Positions 10,001 to 20,018 of a stretch of DNA of 64,000 bases are shown here, piece by piece. Source of the DNA: Ornithinibacillus caprae. Its GTDB lineage: Bacteria > Bacillota > Bacilli > Bacillales > Amphibacillaceae. The notes beneath the pieces are model-generated. The model was not told the DNA's origin. It ran no database searches and saw only the letters and a program-made list of their open reading frames with translations. Each line of letters opens with the position of its first letter. Position 1 is the first letter of the stretch. The DNA lies in contig NZ_WOCA01000005.1 of assembly GCF_009728145.1 (NCBI RefSeq), forward strand, positions 175,584 to 239,583. The letters are read 5' to 3'. The position numbers and the translations under genes are program-made.

Positions 10001-10115
10001 CTTCATTCAGTGGGGGGTTTCTTCATCCCCCACTTATCCTTCTTCACTTCAACGTCTTGAAGTGGGGGTCTTACTGCCCGTTACATGCGGGATAAAAGGA
10101 ATTAAAATTCAAGTA
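10001..10115. mobile_element. Possible IS200/IS605-derived palindromic insert (no transposase)
   Basis: Between appA and appB lie, in order, a GTGGGGG/CCCCCAC hairpin (10010-10033), a CACTTCA/TGAAGTG hairpin (10045-10064) whose flanking GGGGG could also pair with the earlier CCCCC, and a CCCG/CGGG hairpin (10077-10091), ending near ATTCAAGT. A TTCAT sits at the left edge. Subterminal hairpins and TTCAT/TTCAAG-like ends recall IS200/IS605 elements and their non-autonomous derivatives. Alternatively it is an mRNA-processing spacer that keeps appA transcript above appBC. Confidence 0.35.
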
Positions 10116-10141
10116 GAGGGTATGCTTAACCGCATACTCTC
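10116..10141 (+). other. Hairpin ahead of appB
   Basis: GAGGGTATGC (10116-10125) pairs with GCATACTCTC (10132-10141), a 10-bp stem with one G-U pair. It ends 13 nt before the GGAGG of appB and may tune appB translation or transcript decay. It lacks a T tract, so it is not a terminator. Confidence 0.45.
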
Positions 10142-10164
10142 CTCCTTCATAACGGAGGTATAAT

Positions 10165-11130
10165 ATGTACAAATATATCATTAGAAGAATACTAGTATTT
10201 ATTCCAATGTTAATCATGTTATCTATTATTGTTTTTGCCTTGGCAAAAGCAGCTCCTGGAGACCCCTTCACAGGAAAAATTCTGGATCCAGAAGTTGATC
10301 CGGCAGTTTTTGAACAACAAAGAGAAGCTCTTGGCTTAAATGATCCCCTCCCAGTTCAATATGTTAATTGGGCTAGTAAAATTGCAACTGGTAATTTTGG
10401 AGAATCTATGTATTATAAAGGTCGGTCAGTACAAAGCTTGATTAAAGAGAGAATTGTGAACACACTTTACCTAGGTTTATTTGCATTAGCAATTACATTA
10501 ATCGTAGCTATCCCAATTGGAATATACTCAGCAAGAAATCCATATTCCATTTTAGACTATAGTGCAACCACGTTTGGATTTTTAGGATTAGCGATTCCCA
10601 ACTTTTTCTTTGGACTGATAGCAATCTATTTCCTTGCAATTAAACTCGGGTGGTTCCCTGCACAAGGAACCATAACTAGTACAGATGTTTCAGGTTGGAC
10701 TGAAGTTTGGGATCGAGTTCACCATATGGTTCTACCTGGAATTACATTGGGACTAGCAGGAACCGCCACTTACATGCGCTATATGCGCTCAGAAGTATTA
10801 GATGTACTCGGCAGTGATTATATACGGACAGCAAAAGCAAAGGGGATGAGTGAAAGAAACGTATTGTACAAGCATACCCTTCGTAATGCAATTATCCCGA
10901 TTATTACATTAATGGGATTTGAATTCGGCGCATTATTAAGTGGTGCCATTATTACGGAACAGGTCTTTAGTTATCCTGGGCTAGGTACTTTATTTATTAA
11001 TTCCATTACGAATCGAGATTATCCAGTTATTATGGCAATTACACTATTATTAGGTGTTACGATTCTTATTGGAAATTTATTAGCTGATATTTTCTACAGT
11101 ATTGTAGATCCGAGGATCCGCTATGATTGA
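10165..11130 (+). CDS. appB: Oligopeptide ABC transporter permease AppB-like
   Basis: 321 residues, six predicted membrane segments beginning with the YIIRRILVFIPMLIMLSIIVFAL signal-anchor. The periplasmic-side loop APGDPF...LGLNDPLPVQYVNW and the EAA-type cytoplasmic loop YIRTAKAKGMSERNVLYKHTLRNA are the classic DppB/OppB features. GGAGG lies 5 nt before the ATG. It forms the membrane channel with AppC. Confidence 0.9.
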   Translation: MYKYIIRRILVFIPMLIMLSIIVFALAKAAPGDPFTGKILDPEVDPAVFEQQREALGLNDPLPVQYVNWASKIATGNFGESMYYKGRSVQSLIKERIVNTLYLGLFALAITLIVAIPIGIYSARNPYSILDYSATTFGFLGLAIPNFFFGLIAIYFLAIKLGWFPAQGTITSTDVSGWTEVWDRVHHMVLPGITLGLAGTATYMRYMRSEVLDVLGSDYIRTAKAKGMSERNVLYKHTLRNAIIPIITLMGFEFGALLSGAIITEQVFSYPGLGTLFINSITNRDYPVIMAITLLLGVTILIGNLLADIFYSIVDPRIRYD

Positions 11131-11138
11131 GGTGATAT

Positions 11139-12035
11139 ATGATGCAAGCAATTAAAAAGCAGTCCACTAATAAACGGAAGCATAAAAGCCCTTTTCAACT
11201 TGCTCTGCGGCGTTTTTTGAAAAATAAACTAGCTATTGGTGGAATAATTATCTTAGTTATTATCCTCCTTGCTGCCATATTTGCACCTTTATTAACAGAG
11301 CATGATCCAACATATGGGGATCTACTAAAAATTGAAAAGCCACCATCAGAGGAACATATTTTAGGTACAGATAGTTCCGGTAGAGATAATTTTGCTCGTC
11401 TCTTATATGGTGCAAGAATATCCTTAACGGTAGGATTTAGTGCTATGCTATTTACACTCATCATAGGAGTAATTACAGGTGCTATTGCTGGTTACTATGG
11501 AGGAAAAATTGATAGTATCATAATGCGTCTAGCTGATTTGGTTTTAGCAATACCATTTTTAGTATTAGCATTAACTATTATAGCCATTCTACAAGAAGTA
11601 ACCGTTATGATTTTTGTTACGGTCATTGCCATTACCACATGGCCAACATTAACAAGGATTGTTCGGGGTACTTTCTTATCCTTAAGGGAGCAAGAGTTTG
11701 TATTAGGTGCACGAGCCATTGGATCTAGTGATTTTAGAGTCATCTTTAAGCATTTTATTCCAAATGCCATAGGTCCAATTATTGTTAACGCAACACTTAT
11801 GATGGCATCCATGATTATCATTGAATCTGGCTTAAGCTTTATCGGTATGGGAATTCCACAGCCTACGCCAACGTGGGGAAATATGATATCCGAAGCACAG
11901 AATATACGAATTTTAAAAGACCATCCTGAAGCATGGATCCCACCTGGATTAGGAATTTTAATTACCGTATTAGCGATCAACTTTATCGGTGATGGATTAC
12001 GAGATGCATTTGATCCGAAAAGCAATCGAAGATAG
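11139..12035 (+). CDS. appC: Oligopeptide ABC transporter permease AppC-like
   Basis: 298 residues. The N-terminal OppC segment (LRRFLKNKLAIGGIIILV...LTEHDP, then LGTDSSGRDNFARLLYGARISL) and the EAA loop QEFVLGARAIGSSDFRVIFKHFIPNA are both clear. Start ATG 11139 follows GAGGTGA, 8 nt after the appB stop. Last gene of the operon and followed by a strong terminator. Confidence 0.9.
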   Translation: MMQAIKKQSTNKRKHKSPFQLALRRFLKNKLAIGGIIILVIILLAAIFAPLLTEHDPTYGDLLKIEKPPSEEHILGTDSSGRDNFARLLYGARISLTVGFSAMLFTLIIGVITGAIAGYYGGKIDSIIMRLADLVLAIPFLVLALTIIAILQEVTVMIFVTVIAITTWPTLTRIVRGTFLSLREQEFVLGARAIGSSDFRVIFKHFIPNAIGPIIVNATLMMASMIIIESGLSFIGMGIPQPTPTWGNMISEAQNIRILKDHPEAWIPPGLGILITVLAINFIGDGLRDAFDPKSNRR

Positions 12036-12049
12036 TATAAAGATAAAGC

Positions 12050-12099
12050 GGTTATTTCTTTCTATCGTATAGTACGATGGGTGGAGATAGCCTTTTTTT
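12050..12099 (+). terminator. Rho-independent terminator of the app operon
   Basis: A long stem with G-U pairs (12050-12062 with 12080-12092), capped by a perfect ATCGTA/TACGAT inner stem, is followed by seven T (12093-12099). Confidence 0.85.
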
Positions 12100-12308
12100 G
12101 TGCATGGATTGATTTTTGATTTGGGAGTTGGTGGGTGGATTGAGGGTTGATTATTTTATTGGAAGGGCGATTCTTTTGGATGAAGGCTGATTCCCCGATA
12201 ACTATATATTCTTTCATAAGCTGACACTTCCGAACACAGCTTTATCCCGTTCCTTTTTTAGGATAGTTCTCTCCCCCCTGGTTACACTAAAAGTCGGAGG
12301 TGGATAAC

Positions 12309-12518
12309 ATGAGTGATAAAAATGATAAAACACCAAAAAATATTAAGGTAGAACTTGGTGGAATGGGTTTGTATGGCACTACTAGTAACCAAGAGATTGC
12401 AGGTTATAAAGCTACTGGTGATATTGAGAACGCAGGACAGCTTGATAAAGGTTTCCAAAAGGAAGAAGGAAGTTCTGGGGCTGAACCTACATTTGAAGAT
12501 CATTCACAACGCGACTAA
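12309..12518 (+). CDS. Small hydrophilic protein, unknown function
   Basis: 69 residues from the ATG at 12309, with GGAGGTGG 6-8 nt upstream. The sequence is polar and glycine-rich in the middle (VELGGMGLYGTT) and acidic at the end (EPTFEDHSQRD), probably disordered. No family recognised. A strong terminator follows, supporting a real small transcription unit. Confidence 0.55.
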   Translation: MSDKNDKTPKNIKVELGGMGLYGTTSNQEIAGYKATGDIENAGQLDKGFQKEEGSSGAEPTFEDHSQRD

Positions 12519-12526
12519 CAGTTAAT

Positions 12527-12556
12527 AAAAAACTGCTTTCAAATAGCAGTTTTTTA
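12527..12556 (+). terminator. Rho-independent terminator
   Basis: AAAAACTGCT and AGCAGTTTTT form a 10-bp stem with a 7-8 nt loop and a T tract, just after the small gene at 12309-12518. Confidence 0.8.
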
Positions 12557-12589
12557 TTATGCTATTGATTTGACTAGTTATCCCGATGC

Positions 12590-12760
12590 CATTGTCCGAT
12601 GTTTCCATTCCCGTGACCGATGGTTGAAAGTTTTTGTCCGATAATTACACGCTCACGTCTGATGTTTTTACTCCAAAGTCCGATAGTCCCGCTCTCGTGA
12701 CCGATATTTCCACGTTTGTGTCCGATGTTACTAGGCTCGTGTCCGATAGTTCACACTCTC
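12590..12760. repeat. Degenerate copy of the 21-bp minisatellite
   Basis: About eight units spaced roughly 21-22 bp, each built around GT(G/C)(T/A)CCGAT with GCTCTCGTG-like stretches between. The unit is that of the array at 1831-2280 but far more diverged. It fills part of the gap between the gene at 12309-12518 and the holin-like gene. Confidence 0.7.
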
Positions 12761-12800
12761 CTTCTGTCCACCTAATTCAATGCCGAGAAAATAGCAACCC

Positions 12801-12835
12801 AAAGAGTCTCCCAAATGACCGAAGACTCTTTTTTT
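12801..12835 (+). terminator. Terminator-like hairpin
   Basis: AAGAGTCT (12802-12809) pairs with AGACTCTT (12823-12830), followed by five more T. On the plus strand this is a good terminator; on the minus strand only three T follow, so its use by the holin-like gene is uncertain. Confidence 0.6.
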
Positions 12836-12970
12836 CGTTACGCTTCACAAACCTAGGATGAAATTAGCTTAACAACAGTACACCAAATTTAAATCAACCA
12901 GCACCTTATAAAAACCTGTACTCGATCATATTTTGGTCTTCCAAACTAATGCAAGATTTTCCTTACAAGG

Positions 12971-13234
12971 CTACTTTTCTTTTGTAAAACCATTCCGCTT
13001 CTTCACTAATTCAAATAGACCGGTTCCAGATAATCCAGCATAACCACCAGCCCACAAACGTAAAATTAGGTCCATATCAGTAAAGGGATATGCTAGGCCT
13101 CCTATTATTAATCCAACTCCCAAACTAATAGCTGGAATAACGTTTTTAGGTAAACAAAATGCCCTTTTGATTACTTCTACCACTGCTGTAATAGTAGGCA
13201 TTAATATAGTAGCAAACATCAAAACTTGCTCCAT
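12971..13234 (-). CDS. Holin-like small membrane protein (phage holin, A118/Hol44-like)
   Basis: 87 residues from the ATG at 13234, which has a perfect AAAGGAGGTG 6-8 nt upstream. Three hydrophobic segments (FATILMPTITAVVEVI, ISLGVGLIIGGLAYPF, LWAGGYAGLSGTGLF) with a charged C-terminus (VKKRNGFTKEK) match small phage holins of the A118 type. No endolysin or other phage gene is beside it, so it is a stranded phage gene or a domesticated holin. The call rests on pattern only. Confidence 0.6.
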   Translation of the reverse strand: MEQVLMFATILMPTITAVVEVIKRAFCLPKNVIPAISLGVGLIIGGLAYPFTDMDLILRLWAGGYAGLSGTGLFELVKKRNGFTKEK

Positions 13235-13433
13235 ATTATTCACCTCCTTTAGTACAACTTATGATGGGATTTTAAAATAAGGAAAGGCAAAATGATTACA
13301 TCAGAAAATAGAAATAAGGTTATCTTCGTTTTAAAAATACCTTAGTTGTACTTATGCAAGGTAGAAAGGTTTTATACTACCTTAAAACATACTTTTAAAA
13401 ACGACTTACTTGATCGTAGTCGTTCTCATTACT

Positions 13434-13589
13434 TTATTGAAAAATATTAGGGCTAATTATTTGCAAGATGCTTAACAAATCCTCTTTAATCAGCTTCTTT
13501 ATTTCCTCATCTTCACATCTATTATATTCATCTAGTAGATTCGTCATTTCTTTCATAAATAGGAACAACTCATCTTGTTCGATAACCAT
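13434..13589 (-). CDS. Small acidic protein, unknown function (51 aa)
   Basis: The frame begins MVIEQDELFLFMKEMT and ends SPNIFQ. AAAGGAG lies 6 nt before the ATG. The product is rich in Glu and Asp and predicted helical. It sits between the holin-like gene and the MpsC-like gene, all on the minus strand. The rest of the 440-bp gap (13244-13687) shows nothing else I can support. Confidence 0.5.
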   Translation of the reverse strand: MVIEQDELFLFMKEMTNLLDEYNRCEDEEIKKLIKEDLLSILQIISPNIFQ

Positions 13590-13687
13590 GAAAGTCTCCT
13601 TTACATAGGAAAGTTGATTAATCTTGTTTGATTATTAGGGTTGTTAGTCGTTACCCCCAATAACCCTTTAATTATAGAAGATCTCCC

Positions 13688-14062
13688 TTAGGATAATTTC
13701 TTTTGCAAATTACCCGATAGTCGAAATACCATAATCCGTTCACCAGTTTTTGTGCTAATATCCGTGTGAAAACTTATTACATCCTCACCAGTCAACTCCT
13801 CGATCAGCTGGTATAATTCTTCTACACCTGACTCAACTAAATCTGACCGAATTCTTTTCACTGATAGTAATCCTTCTTTTGCATCGCAAAGCTTATACTC
13901 TGCAGGCGTTAAAATACCACTTAAAGAAACAACTAACATATCTCTTAAGATATCCGTCTTAACAGATACAGAACCACGGCCTAAGAAATCTTTCTCCCAT
14001 TGTGTTAAAGCTTTACTAATATCAGCTTCTAATGAGCCTTTTGTAATTCTCTTTTTTTCCAT
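13688..14062 (-). CDS. MpsC-like / DUF2294 domain protein
   Basis: 124 residues. The pattern ISKALTQWEKDFLGRGSVSVKTDILRDMLVVSLSGILTPAE then LVESGVEELYQLIEELTGEDVISFHTDIS is that of DUF2294, also called MpsC for a proposed Na+-translocating membrane-potential system. It is soluble and a single domain. mpsA and mpsB are not adjacent here. AAGGAGG precedes the ATG. Confidence 0.75.
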   Translation of the reverse strand: MEKKRITKGSLEADISKALTQWEKDFLGRGSVSVKTDILRDMLVVSLSGILTPAEYKLCDAKEGLLSVKRIRSDLVESGVEELYQLIEELTGEDVISFHTDISTKTGERIMVFRLSGNLQKKLS

Positions 14063-14168
14063 TTATCCTTCCTCCTTAGAAAAACGTGGTTAAACCACAT
14101 TTTTAGATTAAATACCTGAGTCACATCTATATAGAATAGGAAATTTACTCCCTACATTTTCAAACAAA

Positions 14169-14217
14169 AAGGCAGTATATTTCATTTTTCCAACACAAAA
14201 ATGAAATATACTGCCTT
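14169..14217. repeat. Long perfect hairpin in a 420-bp intergenic region
   Basis: A 21-bp perfect stem (14169-14189 with 14197-14217) with a 7-nt loop. On the minus strand it is followed by TTTTTG, so it could terminate leftward transcription, but no gene lies upstream on that strand. The rest of 14063-14485 is AT-rich with no gene; it should include the promoter of the gene at 14486. Confidence 0.7.
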
Positions 14218-14485
14218 ATTATAATTTTAACTTCAACTTGTATCGTATCCATACTTTTTCAAACAATCCATTATGAAATAAACTGTCTGCTAAAGTAAAT
14301 TTAGGCTAGAAGCTACCATTACTAATCATACGGAGTATTTTAAAATATTTTATCTTTAGTTATTGTACTTGTCAACTTTTGGGAGTTCCTAGCTAACAAC
14401 GTACAAGGGAAAAATTGGAATAAATGAATACTATCTTTCTAGAGAACTCTATAAATAGAATTAATTAACTATAGGAGTAAAACAT

Positions 14486-14710
14486 ATGAGAAATTTAAAA
14501 CATGAACAAGCTATTGAATTATTGACCAATTTGCTAGGTGAGAATGTTGAAGAGGAATTTGCGGAACAGGTTAAAAATGCGGGAGAACATGGTAATCCAA
14601 GCTTTATAATTAGTAATCAAGAGGGAAATACTGTTGAAGTAATGGTCGATTGGTTGAAAGAAGCAGACGAGTTAGTCTACACCATTAATGAAGATTATGC
14701 GTCAGAATAG
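14486..14710 (+). CDS. Small acidic protein, unknown function (74 aa)
   Basis: The start ATG has TAGGAG 7 nt upstream. The acidic product (LTNLLGENVEEEFAEQVKNAGEHG...EVMVDWLKEADELVYTINEDYASE) looks like a compact alpha/beta fold. No family recognised. A bidirectional terminator lies downstream. Confidence 0.55.
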   Translation: MRNLKHEQAIELLTNLLGENVEEEFAEQVKNAGEHGNPSFIISNQEGNTVEVMVDWLKEADELVYTINEDYASE

Positions 14711-14819
14711 CATTCTACAAATTTAATCAAACGTTTGATTGATCGACAAATGATTCGGTAATGTCTTATTATTCATGATTTTATCACGTTCAGATAATTA
14801 AAACGTGAAGATAAAAAAG

Positions 14820-14864
14820 TAGTCTCTCAAAAAGTTTGATAAACGCATGAGAGACTATTTTTTT
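14820..14864. terminator. Bidirectional rho-independent terminator
   Basis: TAGTCTCTC (14820-14828) pairs with GAGAGACTA (14849-14857), with seven T after and six A before. It serves the convergent genes at 14486-14710 (+) and 14899-15405 (-). Confidence 0.85.
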
Positions 14865-14898
14865 ATAACATACGTAATAAACGATAATAGGAAAAATT

Positions 14899-15405
14899 CT
14901 ACTTCAAATCACCAATTTTCACATCAAAAATAGTAAGCAGAGAAATTATAACTATAATTGATATTAACCAAGCTGTTAACGGTCGTTTCTGATGAATAGG
15001 TAAAATTAAAAAAATAACACCCGTAAGAAAAACAGACCACCACATATTCCAGCCATTATGATATGTAATAAAACCTAATTTACTATTAACATATTCAATT
15101 AATAAATATAATCCTGACCATAGTAAAAACCAAAAAGAACGTTTTTTCCAACCTTTTGGAAATCTGCCTAAGTATATAAATACTGTAACAGAATAGGAAA
15201 CAATCATTGCTAAAATTGTAATTGTTGTATGGTTAGGCAATATGAGATCATGGAATAACCACATAGACTTTTTATAAAGAAGAAAATTATATAATAAATC
15301 TCCAATAATGAAGAAAAGAATTGTTGGATAATACTTTCTCCAGTTCCTCCAATCCCCCCATATATAACCTGCTATCAAATATAAAGTATTTATAACAATA
15401 TACAC
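14899..15405 (-). CDS. CBO0543-family membrane protein
   Basis: 168 residues with five hydrophobic segments. The aromatic-rich N-terminus (YIWGDWRNWRKYYPTILFFIIGDLLYNFLLY) followed by MWLFHDLILPNH is the signature of the CBO0543 family, common in several copies in Bacillaceae; function unknown. The next minus-strand gene upstream is another membrane protein, so the two may share a role. Confidence 0.7.
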   Translation of the reverse strand: MYIVINTLYLIAGYIWGDWRNWRKYYPTILFFIIGDLLYNFLLYKKSMWLFHDLILPNHTTITILAMIVSYSVTVFIYLGRFPKGWKKRSFWFLLWSGLYLLIEYVNSKLGFITYHNGWNMWWSVFLTGVIFLILPIHQKRPLTAWLISIIVIISLLTIFDVKIGDLK

Positions 15406-15520
15406 CGTATCATTCCTTTTAGGTAATAATTACTATAGTTTTATACAAACAGACATTTATATTCGTTACCAAGTTTTTTCTTAAGCACCCCTACTTTTTA
15501 TGGAACCCACCTTCTACTTT

Positions 15521-16360
15521 TTAAACATCACCTTGCAATTTAGAAATAAAAGAATATGCATATTGGGTCCACAGGAGTAAAAGAGTTGCCAGTACGAGAT
15601 AAACGGCTGTATAAATCCAAAATGGTATTTCAACCACGAGTACACCTAAGTAATACAGTGGTACATCAATTGCGTAAACTAAAATCGGTGCAAGCAAACG
15701 CCAACGAAACTTTTGGAAGCGTATAATCGCTACAGCAAAAAATAACCCTTTTATCAACCCCATGAATGTTGATATAAACATGTTATCACGATAAATATTT
15801 TCAAAAAAACCAACTTCATAATGACGAATTTCAACTACAGACATGATGTACATTACAGTACCAGCACCACCCCATCCTTGCATCCACAATGATAGAAAAC
15901 GCGACCATTTAGTTCCTAACTGAAGAGCGCGCATCCAGAATTTACTTAGTAAAAAGAAAAACAATATGGAAATAAACGTATATTCCTTCCTCCACCAGTT
16001 TGCATGATAAATATTTAGCCATTCAAATAAACATTCTATACCTACTAACGTTGCTGCAAAAAGTACGAGCCAACGTAACCGAAGCTGGTACACCGCGGCA
16101 ACTACACCTAATACAGGAATAACAAATAAATTAGAGACAATTGTCCCTAGAATGTGATCATAATATTGTACGGAGAGCACTTCAGGAAAATAATAGTAGC
16201 TATTGCCAATGACCATGACAAAAAACTCTGCTATATATACCATTCCAGAAAAACTCAATAATAGTACAGTTAAACCAATTTGACGTTTTTGAACAATCAT
16301 TATCGACAATATTGTTATGCTAACAATAGTAAGAATTAAATAAGGGACATAATTAGGCAT
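15521..16360 (-). CDS. Multi-pass membrane protein, paralogue of the gene at 39421
   Basis: 279 residues with about eight hydrophobic segments. It shares spaced identities with the protein encoded at 39421-40269: YYFP...S.Q..D...G.I, then L...W, G.E..F..L.IY..NWWR. The two are diverged members of one family, in the same size class as CBO0543-like proteins. No catalytic motif seen; function unknown. Confidence 0.6.
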   Translation of the reverse strand: MPNYVPYLILTIVSITILSIMIVQKRQIGLTVLLLSFSGMVYIAEFFVMVIGNSYYYFPEVLSVQYYDHILGTIVSNLFVIPVLGVVAAVYQLRLRWLVLFAATLVGIECLFEWLNIYHANWWRKEYTFISILFFFLLSKFWMRALQLGTKWSRFLSLWMQGWGGAGTVMYIMSVVEIRHYEVGFFENIYRDNMFISTFMGLIKGLFFAVAIIRFQKFRWRLLAPILVYAIDVPLYYLGVLVVEIPFWIYTAVYLVLATLLLLWTQYAYSFISKLQGDV

Positions 16361-16458
16361 TAGTTAGGCTTCCTTTTTTCATTAGCATATCCAATAAGCC
16401 TTATATGATATTCACACAAAACCATTTCACTTCATTTATCAAGCGCTCTATCAGCAAT

Positions 16459-16498
16459 AAAAAGACACAACAAGCAGATAAATTCCGCATGTTGTGCC
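16459..16498 (-). terminator. Rho-independent terminator of the chemoreceptor gene
   Basis: Arms 16464-16472 and 16490-16498 (GACACAACA with TGTTGTGCC) form a 9-bp stem with one G-U pair, followed on the minus strand by a T run. It closes the transporter-decarboxylase-chemoreceptor unit. Confidence 0.75.
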
Positions 16499-16564
16499 CT
16501 CTTTCGCGTAAAGCTGTCTATTGTCTCCTGTAAGAACCTATAGCTAATATATAATCAAATTAAA

Positions 16565-18310
16565 TTATGCTTTGAATTTAGTAACCATTGCTTGCAATTC
16601 TTGTGCAAGGTGATTCAACTCATCAGCAGCGTCGGATAATTGATTAACGGATTCAACCTGTTCTGAAGTACTTGCTTCAATTTCTAATGCAAATTCAGAG
16701 TTATTACCTGCAACAACCGTTAATTCCTTAACAGATGAAGATGCTTCTTCGGTTCCAGCAGAAATTTCTTGAGAAGCAGCAGAGATTTCTTCAATTTTAC
16801 TTGTGACTTGAGCTGTAAATATTTTAATTTTCTCAAATAGCTCACCAGATGTATGTGCAAATTCCGTTCCTTTTTGTGCTTCATTTGTTCCAATCTCCAT
16901 CGCTGAAACTGCATTACTTGTTTCCATTTGAATTTCATCAATAATTTTAGAGATTTTTTCCGTTGACTCGCTCGATTCCTCCGCTAATTTTCTAACCTCC
17001 TGAGCAACAACAGCGAATCCTTTTCCATGTTCACCAGCCCGCGCTGCTTCAATTGCTGCGTTTAAAGCTAGTAAATTGGTTTGCTCCGAAATGCCTGTTA
17101 TAACTTCTAGAATACTACTAATCTCATTTGAACGTTCCTGTAAAGAAGTTACTACTTCACTTGATTGTTTAACCGTTTTATTAATTGTATCCATTTGTGA
17201 TATTACATTACGGATAGCCGATAAACCATCATGTGAAACAGACTCCATATCCTTTGCAACACCAGAGATTTCCTGTGAAGAAGTAGCTACTCCTTCTATT
17301 TCAGTTGCCATCTGTTCAATTGCTTTGGAAGACTCCATAATAGAAGCCTCTTGTGTTTGAATTCCAGTTGTCATTTGTTTAATATTATCACTTACTTGGA
17401 TAGAAGTTTCTTTCGATTGATCTGTTACTTTTTTTACAAGGTCTGACGACTGAAGAACTGTAGTAGAAGTCTCCCCTATTTTACTAATCATATTTTTCAA
17501 CTCTTGGGCCATATAGTTAAAGGCTTCATTCATCTTTCCTAGATCATCGTCTCTAGTTGGTAAATGAATATCCAAATTTCCCTTTCTCATTTCGTCGATA
17601 CCTGAACTCAAATGTTTTAAAGGCTGCGCATTTTTACGAATAGAAATAATCTTAATAATCGCAAACACAATGATTAACGGAATTAGAATACTTAAAGAAT
17701 TAATTAAAAATCTATTGGTTCCTTCTTTAACCATACTAGCATCTACGTCTACCCCAAAATAAGCATAAAGTTCACCAGAGCTATTTGTAATTGGATAAAG
17801 AACGGTAATCCATGTTCCAAAATCATCCTCATATATCTTAGAGGTTGTAATTTCCTCCGATTCCAAAAGCTCATGAATACCATCAATCATGACATTTGGT
17901 TGTTCATATAGATCACCAAGGTGTATATCATATTCTTGTAATGCTTCAATCATATGTGTAGGTGTAGAAATGATCACAGATTTATTTCCATCCTGTAGCT
18001 CGGTACCTAGAACATAACCTTGCGCTACCAATGGATTATTTGCTGAAATGGAATCAAAAAATGATATTAATTCTTTTTGTACTGGTCCATTTGGATTTGA
18101 ATTTTCTACTCCCTTTTCTATTAATTCCTGGTCAAGTTGCTCTCCCCATTGATTAGCAATGTCGATTGCTTGTTTTTCCATTTCTTCTTCTAAAACATCT
18201 TTTTGAATCTTTATACTACTAGCAATTAAGGCCACTCCTACTAAAAGCATTAGAGAAGTAGATATAATAATTATTTTTGTTGTAAATGATAGTTTTCTAA
18301 ATTTATTCAT
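16565..18310 (-). CDS. Methyl-accepting chemotaxis protein with extracellular sensor
   Basis: 581 residues. A first membrane segment (about 10-30), an extracellular region of about 170 residues with the [13 protein letters not shown] pattern of a dCache/single Cache sensor, a second membrane segment (about 205-225), a HAMP domain ([23 protein letters not shown]) and the MCP signalling hairpin with the invariant [21 protein letters not shown] tip. Its ligand is not known. It lies 23 nt after the decarboxylase gene and probably shares the riboswitch-controlled transcript, which suggests it may sense a compound handled by the decarboxylase or transporter. Confidence 0.88.
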   Translation of the reverse strand: MNKFRKLSFTTKIIIISTSLMLLVGVALIASSIKIQKDVLEEEMEKQAIDIANQWGEQLDQELIEKGVENSNPNGPVQKELISFFDSISANNPLVAQGYVLGTELQDGNKSVIISTPTHMIEALQEYDIHLGDLYEQPNVMIDGIHELLESEEITTSKIYEDDFGTWITVLYPITNSSGELYAYFGVDVDASMVKEGTNRFLINSLSILIPLIIVFAIIKIISIRKNAQPLKHLSSGIDEMRKGNLDIHLPTRDDDLGKMNEAFNYMAQELKNMISKIGETSTTVLQSSDLVKKVTDQSKETSIQVSDNIKQMTTGIQTQEASIMESSKAIEQMATEIEGVATSSQEISGVAKDMESVSHDGLSAIRNVISQMDTINKTVKQSSEVVTSLQERSNEISSILEVITGISEQTNLLALNAAIEAARAGEHGKGFAVVAQEVRKLAEESSESTEKISKIIDEIQMETSNAVSAMEIGTNEAQKGTEFAHTSGELFEKIKIFTAQVTSKIEEISAASQEISAGTEEASSSVKELTVVAGNNSEFALEIEASTSEQVESVNQLSDAADELNHLAQELQAMVTKFKA

Positions 18311-18333
18311 TTTATTGTTACTCCTATTCTCTT

Positions 18334-19980
18334 TTAAACCAATATTTGTTCTCGAGTTTTTAGATAAAATGCCATATGTTCTTTTAAGAACGCCACATAA
18401 CGATCTATTTCCTCTATTGTTGTATATGGTGAAATAGCAAAAAACTTATGTGCATATACTGGAATTCGCTGACTTGCATTTACAGGCTTAATTAAACACT
18501 GTTTTTTTGTATTTCCAAAGAAAATTATATCTCGTTCTATCCCAATTACTTCTGCAAACTTATCATTAAACTGATTAATTTCCGTCATTTCTTCTAGCTG
18601 TACATAACCATTCTGCTCATCATTCCATTTTGGTGCTTCTGGATAGAAGCGGAACGTTGTTATTGGTGAAATTTCATTCGTTATTGCTACATTAGGAACC
18701 TCTTTAATTAACGCTTCTCTAAAAGCAATGTTGACGTGAATATAATTCGCTAATAGCTGTTGATATCCTTCAGCTCCAAATGCTAATAACGAAGCATATA
18801 TGGCCATCGCACTTCCCATTCGTGAACATTCAAGAGTATAGCTTGTGTGATAGCTTCCATAACCACGATTTCCAACATATGGTGTTTCGGAAGCATCTAA
18901 ATCAACATATTTTAAGTATTCTTTGTTTTTGATCAAAAACAAACTAGTTATATACGGTGTTTGTCCAAGTTTATGAAAATCAAATACCATACTATCTGCT
19001 ATGCTTATATTTCTAAATTTCTGCTGATAATTGGTTAATACATCACACACTTTTCCACTAAATTGCATTGGATTGGTTTCAAAGTCATAGTCATTAAAGA
19101 AAGTGTACATACCTCCCATTGCAGAGTCAGCATGAATATAGATTGGTAACAAATCATTTTTTTGTTCCAACTCTTCTGTAATTCCTTTAATTCCTTTTAT
19201 ATCATCTATACCAAATGTATCTGTTGTTCCCATGGTTGCAAGGACATAGAGAGGAATACCACCATCTGCAATTACTTGTTCCATTTTCTCTTTTAAATCT
19301 TCTAAATCCATTGAGTGATCTTCTTTCACCTTCACTCTGATCATATTATTTATGCCTATACCAGTCGCCTCAACTGACTTATACAGGCTATAGTGAGATA
19401 GTTCCGAGCAAAAACAATATACATTGTTAGGAACACCCTTTTGGTTCGATTGTGGTTCATGGCGAGCAATAGCAAGACGTAGCGACTGAAACACTGCCCC
19501 TTGTCCTCCCCAGGTTGTATATCCTGCACTAACATTCGGATCATATCCGATTAATTTTGATAGCATGCTTGTTATTTCAACTTCTGCTGTCGCTGCTGCT
19601 GGACCTTCCACATCCCACAGACTATTACCATTAACCAATACCATAATCAAATTCCCTAATATACTCGCGATATTTGGAAGAGGAGCAGCATTTGCTACAT
19701 AATTACTATTGACATAGCGATGTCCTTTCACTAAGCCTAATAGCTTTTGGACTGTTTCTTCCATAGATAATCCCATTTCTGGAACCTTTGCCTGTTGAGT
19801 AATTCGATTATAATAATCCTCTGTGTACTCTGGCATTTCACCTAATGTTAATTTGGAAGGATCCTTTAATTCATCTATCTCAGTAAGAATATTTTTTATA
19901 TAAGAAATTAATTCTTCTCTGTGATATTCATTACCATCTATACTTGGAAACAATTTTTGCATATCCTTCATTGTTGCCAT
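18334..19980 (-). CDS. PLP-dependent group II amino-acid decarboxylase
   Basis: 548 residues from the ATG at 19980, which has GGGAGG 8 nt upstream (an ATG two codons earlier is too close). The PLP lysine is in [11 protein letters not shown] (about residue 340); HADSAMGG (about 270) carries the PLP-contacting Asp, and [17 protein letters not shown] is a fold-type I feature. The family decarboxylates aromatic amino acids, Glu or related acids; length and motifs fit the tyrosine/aromatic branch better than GadB, but substrate is an inference. It follows an NSS transporter by 38 nt, so imported amino acid is the likely substrate. Confidence 0.82.
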   Translation of the reverse strand: MATMKDMQKLFPSIDGNEYHREELISYIKNILTEIDELKDPSKLTLGEMPEYTEDYYNRITQQAKVPEMGLSMEETVQKLLGLVKGHRYVNSNYVANAAPLPNIASILGNLIMVLVNGNSLWDVEGPAAATAEVEITSMLSKLIGYDPNVSAGYTTWGGQGAVFQSLRLAIARHEPQSNQKGVPNNVYCFCSELSHYSLYKSVEATGIGINNMIRVKVKEDHSMDLEDLKEKMEQVIADGGIPLYVLATMGTTDTFGIDDIKGIKGITEELEQKNDLLPIYIHADSAMGGMYTFFNDYDFETNPMQFSGKVCDVLTNYQQKFRNISIADSMVFDFHKLGQTPYITSLFLIKNKEYLKYVDLDASETPYVGNRGYGSYHTSYTLECSRMGSAMAIYASLLAFGAEGYQQLLANYIHVNIAFREALIKEVPNVAITNEISPITTFRFYPEAPKWNDEQNGYVQLEEMTEINQFNDKFAEVIGIERDIIFFGNTKKQCLIKPVNASQRIPVYAHKFFAISPYTTIEEIDRYVAFLKEHMAFYLKTREQILV

Positions 19981-20018
19981 ACGCATAACCTCCCTGAAGA
20001 TTTATCCTGTTGTATTTT

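Noticed and set aside
12634..12861. 75-residue open frame
   Set aside because: It lies over the degenerate minisatellite and a terminator hairpin, so it is a repeat artefact.
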